From Syntrophus sp. (in: bacteria) (GTDB lineage: Bacteria > Desulfobacterota > Syntrophia > Syntrophales > UBA8958): a stretch of DNA of 34,259 bases. A model generated the notes under the pieces. The model did no database searches. It worked only from the letters and a program-made list of their open reading frames with translations, and had not been told where the DNA came from. The position numbers and the translations under genes were made by a program. Below, piece by piece: positions 26,313-34,184 of this stretch. The stretch spans positions 1-34,259 of the forward strand of contig JANXZC010000059.1 in the NCBI GenBank assembly GCA_025355725.1, read 5' to 3'. Position 1 is the first letter of the stretch. The number at the start of each line of letters is the position of its first letter.

Positions 26313-27563
26313 TCACTTTTGGAGGAAAAGATGGGCAAACACTTTCGCATTGCCGATCATGTTGGCAATCAGGCAGTTTTCATTAGGCTGATGGGCGGTC
26401 GGTGTTGTCCGGCACCAGACGGCGACAGGATAACCTTCCCGGCGCAAATAGGCGGCAACCGTCCCGGCCCCGATGCCCTGGGGGATAGCCTGAACGCGAT
26501 ACACCCTGTCAATAGCTTGCTTTAGGGCTGTTACAATAAGACTTTGCAGATCTGTCGCCTCCGGGGCCTGAACCTCCTGGGTCGAAGAGATCTCGATGGT
26601 CACCCCGAATTCTTTCTCGATCGCGTCCGCTACTTCCCGCATGACCTGCTTGACCACGGACAGATCATAGAGGGGCAATACCCGACAATCCATATAAAAG
26701 TTGTCCTCCCCGGGGATAGTATTCACATTCGGGACATTGGCATCTTTTCGCGTCGGTTCGAAGGTGCTCAGGGGAGGGTCAAAGAGGGGATCGCTCTTCG
26801 TGAACTGTTCATGGAGAGCCGCGTACAGACGCACCGCCAGATGCGAGGCGGCCAGAAAGGCGTTTTTCCCCAAGTAGGGTTTGCTGCCGTGACATTGTTT
26901 TCCCAGGGTTCGGAAGCGAACCCAGAGAATGCTCTTCTCGGCAATTTCAAGCAATGTTCCGTCTTCATTTCCCGAATCGGGGACGCAGATCAGATCTGTT
27001 TTCCGAAATGGATTATGTTCGTGCTGGAGGAGATAGGCCAGTCCCCAGCGGCTTGCCGTTTCTTCATCGGATACGAAGACCAGTCCGGGAGATCTTTCCG
27101 GCTGTACGCCTTCATCGAGGCATGCCTTCAAGGCGTAAAGGGAGGCGACCAGATCTTGCTGATTATCGACGACTCCCCGGCCGATAATATAGCCGTCCTG
27201 CACATAGGCGTGATAAGGATCTTGATTCCAGAGCCCCAATTCTCCCGGGGGAACGATATCCATGTGGCTGATGATCCACGTTTGCTCTGTGGAGGAAGCC
27301 GCAGCCCCGGGGTAACGAACGATGATATTGGGTCGGCGCCCTGAAGACACACGTTCGTCGGGGGCGTCAATGATCTCCAAATCGGTCATGCCGAGGCGCG
27401 CCAGGACATCCCAAAGAAAGATGGCCTTCTTCATCTCCCCATCTCCGCCGCTCTCCGGGGCGATAGCGGGTATGGCCGTCAACTCGATCTGCAAGTTTAC
27501 CATGTCCTTTTCATAGCCTTCAATGCGCCGTGCTACGCGTTCAAAAAGCTGTTCGTCAATCAT
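26313..27563 (-). CDS. M20-family metallopeptidase (ArgE/DapE/ACY1 type)
   Basis: This 416-aa zinc amidohydrolase is of family M20. The first metal His is in ISHMDIVPPG, the bridging Asp in GRGVVDNQQD, the catalytic and metal Glu pair in VSDEETAS, a further ligand Asp in CVPDSGN, and the last His in TPTAHQPNE. The dimerisation domain sits between them. Its substrate cannot be assigned; a role in the arg or dap pathway is possible but it is not in those clusters. It overlaps the M16 gene upstream by 8 bases. Confidence 0.9.
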   Translation of the reverse strand: MIDEQLFERVARRIEGYEKDMVNLQIELTAIPAIAPESGGDGEMKKAIFLWDVLARLGMTDLEIIDAPDERVSSGRRPNIIVRYPGAAASSTEQTWIISHMDIVPPGELGLWNQDPYHAYVQDGYIIGRGVVDNQQDLVASLYALKACLDEGVQPERSPGLVFVSDEETASRWGLAYLLQHEHNPFRKTDLICVPDSGNEDGTLLEIAEKSILWVRFRTLGKQCHGSKPYLGKNAFLAASHLAVRLYAALHEQFTKSDPLFDPPLSTFEPTRKDANVPNVNTIPGEDNFYMDCRVLPLYDLSVVKQVMREVADAIEKEFGVTIEISSTQEVQAPEATDLQSLIVTALKQAIDRVYRVQAIPQGIGAGTVAAYLRREGYPVAVWCRTTPTAHQPNENCLIANMIGNAKVFAHLFLQK

Positions 27564-28989
27564 AATTCACCATTATTTTCTTTAAAGCAGGGTATTTTTC
27601 CTTTATTTGCCCATAGCCGGCCTCACTTCCCAGGATCAGGGTGATTGAATCTTCCGGCAGAAGGTCATTGTTGGCTGTTTTCTTAATTTCAGCGAGGGTC
27701 AGTGAGATTATCCGCTGACGGTATTGCTGAAGGAAATCATTGGGCAACTTGTCAAAGGCAAGCAAGGCCTGCTGTGTGACAATTTGGTGTGGGGAATCGA
27801 ACTGAAAGATAAAACTGTTCAGGATCGCTTTTTTTGCTCCGTCAATCTCCAGCGGAGACAGGCCGTCTTGTTTAACATTTTTCATGATATCCTGAATAAC
27901 TTGGAGGGCGGTCGGAGCGGATGCCGATTTGGTCATGGCATAAGCCCCGAAAACACCGTAATCGCGCCTGGCCCGGTAGAAACTGCCGGTCGAGTAGGCA
28001 AGGCCCCGGTTGGTGCGCACTTCCTGGAAGATACGGGAACGGAACCCTCCACTCCCCAGGACGAAATCGATGACATCGAAGGCGTAATAGGCGTCAGAGC
28101 CTTTTTTGGGCGCAGCTTGGCCGGTAACGATGATCGTTTGCGGCGTTTCCTTGACGATATAGTAGCTGCCCGGGGAAAATGACTTGAATGGCGCTGCCAC
28201 CGGAGCTATCTGCCCCTTGGCATTCCAGTCTCCAAAGGCTTTACGGAGAAGCATTTCCGCGTCCTCCCGGCGAATATCACCTGACAAGGCCATGATCATA
28301 TTTTCCGGGGCATAGTGACGTCGGTGACATTCAACAAGATCGCTCTTTTGTATATTCTTGATCGTCGAGAGGGTAGGGAGCCTTCCCCGTGGATTTCCCT
28401 GGTAAAGCAAGCGGTTGAATTCCTTAAAGGCCCAGTTTTGCGGATCATCGGCAAGACGGCGGATTTCTTCGCTTTTGAGATCTTTTCCCAGTTTCAGGCG
28501 ACCCTCATCAAAAAGTGGTTCCCGAAGAAGCTGCGAAAAGATTCCCAATACCTTTTCAAAGTCCTTCTTTAATGAAAACAGCGACCATTGGACCTGCTCA
28601 AGCCCTTTGCCCGGCTCGATGGTCGCGGCATAGTAATCAAGGGTCTCGTCGATGGCTTGGGGGGCCATTTTCAGAGTTCCTCCGGTGCGCATGACGGATG
28701 CCGTCAGTTCCGAGACGCCTTCTTTCCCCGGGGGGTCGTACATGGTCCCTGATTTGACAATGAGCGTTATCTTGACGACGGGCAACTCATGATTCTCAAT
28801 GATATAGACGGTAAGGCCATTGGGCATGGTGATCCGGGATGGCTGGGGGGGATCGAACTTAAGGGGGCCGTAAGTGAGTTTGGCGGGATCAGGAAGGGAG
28901 AACGGCGCAGCGTTTAAGGTGACGGATTGGGCCAAAATAAAGGTGATAAGGAAAATAATTATAATGCGTGGGGACGAATGCTTGCTCAT
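27556..28989 (-). CDS. M16-family protease-like subunit without the zinc motif
   Basis: This 477-aa protein has an N-terminal signal peptide (hydrophobic residues about 9-26, cut after NAA) and two M16 (insulinase) half-domains. Where active members carry H-x2-E-H, this one reads GVSELTASVM, so it cannot bind zinc. The fold features LPVVKITLIVKSGTMYD and the second-half SPGSYYIVKETPQT remain. Such inactive partners pair with an active M16 subunit, here the gene just upstream, whose stop overlaps this start by one base. It is probably periplasmic. Confidence 0.9.
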   Translation of the reverse strand: MSKHSSPRIIIIFLITFILAQSVTLNAAPFSLPDPAKLTYGPLKFDPPQPSRITMPNGLTVYIIENHELPVVKITLIVKSGTMYDPPGKEGVSELTASVMRTGGTLKMAPQAIDETLDYYAATIEPGKGLEQVQWSLFSLKKDFEKVLGIFSQLLREPLFDEGRLKLGKDLKSEEIRRLADDPQNWAFKEFNRLLYQGNPRGRLPTLSTIKNIQKSDLVECHRRHYAPENMIMALSGDIRREDAEMLLRKAFGDWNAKGQIAPVAAPFKSFSPGSYYIVKETPQTIIVTGQAAPKKGSDAYYAFDVIDFVLGSGGFRSRIFQEVRTNRGLAYSTGSFYRARRDYGVFGAYAMTKSASAPTALQVIQDIMKNVKQDGLSPLEIDGAKKAILNSFIFQFDSPHQIVTQQALLAFDKLPNDFLQQYRQRIISLTLAEIKKTANNDLLPEDSITLILGSEAGYGQIKEKYPALKKIMVNYD

Positions 28990-30518
28990 TAATCTTTTTT
29001 CATGATTGCGATGGTACGGTTATCCTGGCTCAGATAGCGGTTTGCCGCGTCCCTGAGTTCCAGGGGGGTAATATTTTCGATATTTTTTTCATAGTTCACA
29101 ATATAGCGCCAGTCGCCGAGCAGTGTCTCGTAATAGGACAGGATACCGGCAAGCCCTTCGTTGGAATTCTGGCGGCGAATAAAATCGGCTTGCAGTTGGT
29201 TCTTTACTTTGCGGAGTTCCACGTCCGTTACAGGCGTCTTCTTCAGATCGTCAATCATGTTGTCGATGGCCCCGGCGAGTTTATCTATCTTATGGGGACT
29301 GCGAACCGTGGCAAAAATGGCAAACAGGTTCGGATATCTTGATCCCGGCAAACCATTGACGGCACTGACGCTTTCCGCAATCCCCTGGGTTTCGACCAGG
29401 GTTTTGTGGAAACGCGAAGTCCGGCCCCGGGAAAGAATCGCCTCGATCAGATCGAATCGGTAGTCATCCGGGGAGGGAAGGGCAGGTTTGTGGTACCCGA
29501 TCGCAAGTTGCTCATTGGCGTCGAAACGGACGGTAATCCGTTTTTCTCCCGTTTGCGGCGGTTCCATGGTTTCATGGCGGGCAGGGGAGGGGCGCATAGG
29601 AATACGGCCAAAATAGTTCTCGATCAAGCGACGGATCTTTGCCGTCTCGACGTCGCCCACTACGGTAATAACCATATTCTGGGGGGCATGGGTCCATAAA
29701 AAAAACTGCTCCATATCCGTCATGGATAGAAAGGAAATATCATTCGCCCAGCCAATGACGGGCCGCCGATAGGGATGGACCATAAAGGCGGCGGCGGAAA
29801 ACTTTTCATACAATTGTCCATCCGGATCCGATTCGGTCCGTTGCCGTCTCTCTTCCATGACGACATCGCGCTCCTGATAAAATTCACGTAAAACAGGGTT
29901 GCTCATGCGGTCCGATTCGATCCTTGCCCAAAGTTCGGCTTTGTTTGCGGGCAGGCTGACGTGATAGGTGATCATGTCCTGTCCCGTTGAAGCGTTTATA
30001 TTAACAGCCCCATTTTCGTTATAGATCCGGTCGATTTCATTGGATTGATATAACTGGCGATGGCTTTTCTGCAATGCTGCCAGCCGTTCTTTAAGCTTCT
30101 CGATTTGGTCCTTGCTTGCCTGATCTCCCTTTGCTCTTTCCTGGTCCAGGCGGTCGCCTGTTTTACTGATTTCGGAAAGAACTTCCCTCTCTTTGCGGTA
30201 ATTAGTCGCACCAATGGTTTTTGTTCCCTTGAACATCATGTGCTCCAGGAGATGGGCAAGGCCTGTCTTGCCTTCGGTTTCATCAACCGCCCCGGCCTTA
30301 ACGCGGATATAGAAGGAAACGGTCGGGCTGATATGCCTTTCCAGGATGAGAAGACGGATGCCGTTTTTCAATGTGAACGACCGGACACGCTTATCCAGGT
30401 CTGTTCCTTCCTGGGCGAACGAAACTGCCGCTCCAAAGAAGATCAGGAGGAGAAGAATCAAGGGGAGAAAAGAGAGACGAAATATATATTCTGGTCTATT
30501 TTTAAGCTTTGCCGTCAT
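28989..30518 (-). CDS. M16-family zinc protease (active subunit)
   Basis: This 509-aa protein has an N-terminal hydrophobic segment (signal or anchor) and intact zinc motif HLLEH at about residues 89-93, followed by the second metal Glu in IESDRM. A long charged, probably coiled-coil insertion (about residues 103-170) separates them, a feature of this subfamily. The C-terminal half carries the usual LAYSTGSF-like binding residues in a variant form. ATG 30518 gives a 17-base overlap with the small membrane gene; ATG 30533 is also possible. It is likely to degrade peptides in the periplasm with its partner. Confidence 0.92.
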   Translation of the reverse strand: MTAKLKNRPEYIFRLSFLPLILLLLIFFGAAVSFAQEGTDLDKRVRSFTLKNGIRLLILERHISPTVSFYIRVKAGAVDETEGKTGLAHLLEHMMFKGTKTIGATNYRKEREVLSEISKTGDRLDQERAKGDQASKDQIEKLKERLAALQKSHRQLYQSNEIDRIYNENGAVNINASTGQDMITYHVSLPANKAELWARIESDRMSNPVLREFYQERDVVMEERRQRTESDPDGQLYEKFSAAAFMVHPYRRPVIGWANDISFLSMTDMEQFFLWTHAPQNMVITVVGDVETAKIRRLIENYFGRIPMRPSPARHETMEPPQTGEKRITVRFDANEQLAIGYHKPALPSPDDYRFDLIEAILSRGRTSRFHKTLVETQGIAESVSAVNGLPGSRYPNLFAIFATVRSPHKIDKLAGAIDNMIDDLKKTPVTDVELRKVKNQLQADFIRRQNSNEGLAGILSYYETLLGDWRYIVNYEKNIENITPLELRDAANRYLSQDNRTIAIMKKD

Positions 30519-30747
30519 CTTTAAGGACCGCATGTATTCGACATGCGGGATATATCAGTCCGGTTAGACCCAGCAGGATCATGAAGGAAGCAGAAAAGAA
30601 AAGCATAATGAATTCAAGTGGGTTTTTGAGAAGGTAGGCGCTAAGGAGGGTGTTTATGCCCAGCAATAGCAAGAGAAGAGAAGCTCCTCCGATCACAAGG
30701 AGCTTTAACCACCATAACCACGAGACCGCAAACTGTTCCCTATCCAT
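30502..30747 (-). CDS. Small two-helix membrane protein, first gene of the M16 operon
   Basis: This 81-aa protein has two predicted transmembrane helices (about residues 12-34 and 43-65), the first containing a run of leucines, with a short charged C-terminus ending KDDGKA. It overlaps the active M16 protease start and so belongs to the same transcript. I do not recognise a family. It may be an anchor or partner for the proteases, but only its position suggests this. Confidence 0.6.
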   Translation of the reverse strand: MDREQFAVSWLWWLKLLVIGGASLLLLLLGINTLLSAYLLKNPLEFIMLFFSASFMILLGLTGLIYPACRIHAVLKDDGKA

Positions 30748-30781
30748 GCTTGCTCTTACAATTTTAAAGGGACTTAATCAA

Positions 30782-30970
30782 GAGGCATTCGCAAAAAGTC
30801 AGCAGGCGAGCAAGGAGATTCTCCGCGTGCTCAGATATCTGACGCCGGTGATGGCCCTGCGGTTGGCCAAGCTGTTTGGGAACACACCGGAATTATGTCT
30901 CAACGGCCAGCATGACCATGACTTATGGCAGATTGACCCTTGGCTGAATTACATTTATCAACGTCCTTGA
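30782..30970 (+). pseudogene. HigA-type antitoxin remnant (C-terminal half)
   Basis: The stretch TPVMALRLAKLFGNTPELCL, then NGQHDHDLWQID, matches the helix-turn-helix end and C-terminus of HigA-family antitoxins, in which a TP(E/V)MALRLAKxFG pattern and a DLWQ motif are characteristic. The N-terminal helices and any HigB toxin are missing, so it is a decayed toxin-antitoxin relic. It abuts the - strand membrane gene start (30747). Positions 30971-31152 after it hold no gene I can support, apart from a 14-codon fragment at 31112-31156 (- strand). Confidence 0.6.
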
Positions 30971-31152
30971 TTATACCGAAAGATCCTCCATTTTTTATTG
31001 AAGTCGGTAAGTCGGGGAAATGGGCTTGTGTGGCGGCTTTCATACCGTATTGCTCAGACCAGACCACTAAAATGTGCAAAGAAGAGGCTACATTTATTTT
31101 TTGGACGAAAATCAAAACTTTGTTGTGGGTGGTCGAACAACGTTAATGTAAA

Positions 31153-31208
31153 TCACGTTATTCTCCTTTTGCCCATTACCTGATGAAACTGCATCTCTAA
31201 AATGTAAT
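31153..31208 (-). pseudogene. Detached 3' end of the DUF6933-like gene
   Basis: Read on the - strand from the left insertion-sequence end, this gives 18 codons (from the Asn codon that begins within the TTAA) to a TGA at 31153-31155. The frame continues that of the gene on the other side of the insertion sequence when one copy of TTAA is kept. A GTG start with AAAAGGAG overlaps the TGA (GTGA). Confidence 0.5.
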
Positions 31209-31224
31209 TTAAGCCTGTTCAATA
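31209..31224 (+). repeat. Left terminal inverted repeat
   Basis: Perfect 16-bp match to the right end in inverted orientation; TTAA at the outer edge may belong to the target. Confidence 0.85.
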
Positions 31225-31272
31225 GATTTTTATCTCATGATAACAGGTATTTATAAAGCCAAGAAATCGTAC

Positions 31273-31390
31273 TTACCCCCATAAATATGGAAATTTTGGG
31301 GCTGTGATCGCAAAAAGCGCAATGTTTTGTAAAAACTTACCCCCATAAAATGGGCTTGGATGATACCAAGTTACCCCCAAGTTATTGGCT
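31273..31390 (+). repeat. Three spaced TTACCCCCA dyads in the transposase leader
   Basis: TTACCCCCA occurs at 31273-31281, 31337-31345 and 31371-31379. Each is followed by a partial mirror that makes a dyad: CCAT-AAAT-ATGG, CCCAT-AAA-ATGGG and CCAA-GTTA-TTGG. They lie between the left end and the transposase gene, where transposase or repressor binding sites would be expected. Confidence 0.6.
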
Positions 31391-31453
31391 CCATCTGCTC
31401 TTTGAAAATGCAATGATGTAACGGGTTCCTTTTTTAAAACAACTGGTTTATGG

Positions 31454-31491
31454 TCCTCATCAATATTGAACAGCAATATTGAACATGAGGA
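31454..31491 (+). promoter_or_regulatory. Possible ribosome-binding-site-sequestering hairpin before the transposase
   Basis: TCCTCAT (31454-31460) can pair with ATGAGGA (31485-31491), which contains most of the binding site TGAGGAG. The loop contains a tandem repeat CAATATTGAACA (31461-31472 and 31474-31485) resembling the terminal repeat core. Confidence 0.5.
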
Positions 31492-31499
31492 GCATTCAC

Positions 31500-32765
31500 A
31501 TGGTTGACTTTCAATTTTCACTGCCCGGCCTGGCACGGAGTCCCAACCATCTAACTTCGGAAGAGAGGAATTTTCTTTCTTATTTTTCCGCCATAGATCA
31601 GGATTGTCTGTCGCCCGTCGCCAGTCTTTATAACGGAATTGGTCCCAAAGGCTATGGTATCTCGTTGATCCTCGCACGAATAATCAAAGTCAAAGAGAGG
31701 ATTTTGTCAGACCGACAACTGGCCAGAGCACTCCGACAAAATGATCTTTACCGGTTCGTCACCCATGATACTCAACCGTCTCACAATACGTTTCACACAT
31801 TAAGACAGAGACTTGGCATTAATGGATATATCGAAATCCACAAACGGATCGTGACCAAAGCCCACTCCCTTGGGCTGCTGACACCAGAGATCAGAGATTT
31901 GCCAAAAAACAGAAAACCAGGGATCATTCTGGTCGCCGATTCCACCTTTCTGATTACTTCAGGCTCCACGAGAGGTGAAAAGGACGAAGCGGGAAACTGG
32001 CGATTTCCAGACAAAAGTGTCGCCTTTTTTGGTAAAGGACACCATGGACACAAGTATCCCGTGGGACATAAAGCGCACACGCTGATCACCATCAGTGGCG
32101 TTCCTCTGGTCACTATCGTTACCCCGGCCAGCGAATCGGATCAAAACATCATTATCCCGCTGATAGAGGCTTTGATCTCCAGGTATCCTTCCTTTGAATT
32201 TTCCTATGTAATCTTGGACAGGGGTTATGACGCCGAGGAGATTCACCATGACATCTATGAATTCTTTGGCATTATCCCGATCATCATACGGAAAAAGATG
32301 GTCTATCCCAAGGGATTCTCACCGGAAGGATATCCCCTATGCCTCTGGGGGCTGCCCATGAAACCCAAAGGGATCGATTACGAACGGAAAAGGACACGCT
32401 TTGCCTGTTTTAAAGTCTGTAAAAAATCCCCGCAAGCATCTCTGTTCCACTGTGATTATGACAAAGAGCAATACCGGTTCGGGTACACCCGTTACACCTA
32501 CTTCTACAATAGCTACCGGAAATTCGGACCAGCAACTCCCATCTCCGTTATCTATAAGAAACTCAAGCCATTCCGAACAGGTATCGAAAGAACCTACGGT
32601 CTGGTCAAAGAGAATCGCTATCGCATGGAAAGCAGCAACCTATATGCAGGAATTGAAAATGTTTCCATTCATGTCGCTGAACATGATATCGTTCTCACTC
32701 AGGACATCATCTATGATTACATCAAGGACGGGAAACGAAGCCCCGTCCTAAATTTGAATTATTGA
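31500..32765 (+). CDS. IS transposase (DDE family)
   Basis: This 421-aa transposase has an RNase H-like core: D147 in ILVADST, D240 in YVILDRGYD and E363 in GIERTYGLVKE. GHKAHTLITISG and the E-x6-Y/R pattern fit the IS4/IS5 superfamily. I chose ATG 31500 because TGAGGAG is 7 bases upstream; the longer frame starts at 31479 (TTG). The stop codon TGA lies within the right terminal repeat, so the last codons overlap that repeat. The reading frame has no break, so the element may still be active. Confidence 0.92.
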   Translation: MVDFQFSLPGLARSPNHLTSEERNFLSYFSAIDQDCLSPVASLYNGIGPKGYGISLILARIIKVKERILSDRQLARALRQNDLYRFVTHDTQPSHNTFHTLRQRLGINGYIEIHKRIVTKAHSLGLLTPEIRDLPKNRKPGIILVADSTFLITSGSTRGEKDEAGNWRFPDKSVAFFGKGHHGHKYPVGHKAHTLITISGVPLVTIVTPASESDQNIIIPLIEALISRYPSFEFSYVILDRGYDAEEIHHDIYEFFGIIPIIIRKKMVYPKGFSPEGYPLCLWGLPMKPKGIDYERKRTRFACFKVCKKSPQASLFHCDYDKEQYRFGYTRYTYFYNSYRKFGPATPISVIYKKLKPFRTGIERTYGLVKENRYRMESSNLYAGIENVSIHVAEHDIVLTQDIIYDYIKDGKRSPVLNLNY

Positions 32766-32775
32766 ACAGGCTTAA
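32760..32775 (-). repeat. Right terminal inverted repeat
   Basis: Exact reverse complement of 31209-31224. It contains the transposase stop codon at its inner edge. Confidence 0.85.
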
Positions 32776-33255
32776 TTTCTGGAATTCAATTTTGGGACGA
32801 CTGTAGCATAAATACGACATTGGGGATTCATTGAGGAAAAATGAAACATCCAATGTCGATTTATGCCCCTCGATAAGATGCATCTTCGCCTGAAATATAA
32901 GATCGTTCATTGATCCCGAGACTCGCCTGTCAACTATCTTAGAGAAGAATATATTCTTCACCTCTGGTTCGATGAACTTTTCAAATATTGCTTTATTCCC
33001 ATCGATGGTCATGAACTCCTTCATAACGGACAATACTTCTCGAATAAACTGCCTGTCGTTAGTAATCCCCCGACCATGCATGACCATGGAGTATAGTGAT
33101 GCAGTGTTTGTCAGGATTATATATTGGGTGCGCTGCACTGTGAACAAATTTGCGTTCCAGTCCAGCAAAAGATCTCTGTTCTCATCATATGAGACAGTGG
33201 TCAGAGGAGCGATTCCGATTTTCTTTGCAAGTTTTAACGTGAGTCGAAATATCAT
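32776..33255 (-). pseudogene. DUF6933-like protein, 3' end interrupted by the insertion sequence
   Basis: The first 160 residues begin MIFRLTLKLAKKIGIAPL and include LLLDWNANLFTVQRTQYIILTN and SLYSMVMHG, resembling the start of DUF6933 proteins. Beyond the insertion-sequence edge the present frame runs 17 more codons into the element and stops at 32722. The native end was probably KLNYILEMQFHQVMGKRRIT, rebuilt from the left flank, giving 179 aa. Most of the protein is intact, so residual function is possible. It lies downstream of the GmrSD remnant on the same strand; a defence link is only suggested by that. Confidence 0.6.
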
Positions 33256-33382
33256 TTTTTTGCCGTTTTACCTGCTTGATTAGAATATTTAAGATAATTG
33301 ACTTTTTCTTAAAAATAATTTTGGGGGTTTTGTTATCTAAAAACAAACGTATTTGAAACGCCTTGGCGTTGGTCATTATTAT

Positions 33383-34147
33383 TCATATCTTCCAAATTTT
33401 GATGGCTTTTTCAACAAGTTCTTGGCCTCGTTTTTCGACATGATGAAATTTAAAGTCAGATTGATTTGCCAATTCTTTCGTAATCACAAAGATAGACCTT
33501 CGATAACTATTTTTCTTCTTTGCAAAAGGATTATTGTAGGCTTGAATATTCAGGTTACCAGCTAATAAAGTCATGTTTCCTATCAAATCAACATATTTCT
33601 TGTGCTTGGCAACACTGTTTGGACCTAAATATATTTCCCAATCTCCGAATTCTTCTTTTGACTTCTTTGTACTGATTGTTTGTGGAATAATATGTTCTAA
33701 ATGTACCTCGGAATTGCTTGATACTATTAGCTCCCCTGTGTTGCCATGCTCAAAGTACTCAATTTGCTCTAATACATATTTAGCCCTGTCAATCAACTTA
33801 CCTTTGAAGTTGTGTTTTGGAAAACTGATCCTGAAATCTTCGTCTGTTGGGGTATCTTCATTAAGATACTTTTTAACTGTACCAACGATTTCATCAGAAT
33901 CCAAGATTTGCAACATCTTTGCAAATATATCATCATGCTCACTCGTTCTCATTTCACAAATGTGTCGGCGAAGCATGAATGATTCTAAAGTCATTAAAAC
34001 TTCGACTACTGTATTGATGGGTAAATCCTTCTGTAAAAAATGCATCAGAAATATGTATGTAGGTGTTGAAAGAATTTTGTTTAAATAACTTATATGCCTA
34101 TTTATTTTTGGGTTATCAAATTCCTGAATTAGTGGCATAAAAACCAC
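33383..34147 (-). pseudogene. C-terminal part of a GmrSD-type (DUF262/DUF1524) restriction protein
   Basis: The 254-aa frame carries the middle helical region (NRHISYLNKILSTPTYIF, LESFMLRRHIC) and the DUF1524 HNH-like domain: LEHIIPQ, LIGNMTLLAGNLNIQAYNNPF, then the C-terminal helix EKRGQELVEKAIKIW. The N-terminal DUF262 (NTP-sensing) half, needed for GmrSD restriction of modified DNA, is absent. The start is a weak GTG at 34147 with no ribosome binding site, and a stop lies 24 bases upstream in frame. This is best seen as a 5'-truncated remnant. An HNH-only function is less likely. Confidence 0.7.
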
Positions 34148-34184
34148 TTTAGTTAATGTAATTAGTTGACATTACAGGATATTT

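Larger units (their letters stand above)
31209..32775 (+). mobile_element. DDE-transposase insertion sequence, 1567 bp
   Basis: The element is bounded by a perfect 16-bp inverted repeat, TTAAGCCTGTTCAATA at 31209-31224 and its reverse complement at 32760-32775. The first four bases TTAA are also a possible target duplication, in which case the repeat is 12 bp and the element 31213-32771. It holds one transposase gene reading +. It is inserted in the 3' part of a DUF6933-like gene. The family appears IS4/IS5-like from the transposase; I cannot name the exact group. I see no second copy in the window. Confidence 0.85.

Noticed and set aside
26544-27344. A 266-codon open frame on the + strand
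   Set aside because: It is opposite the M20 peptidase, whose metal ligands are all intact; the + frame has no recognisable domain.
30900-31146. Overlapping short frames on both strands after the HigA relic
   Set aside because: No recognisable domain, no binding site, and they sit in decayed DNA.
31273-31390. The three TTACCCCCA copies as a CRISPR array
   Set aside because: Only three short, unevenly spaced and imperfect copies, inside the insertion sequence; no cas gene.
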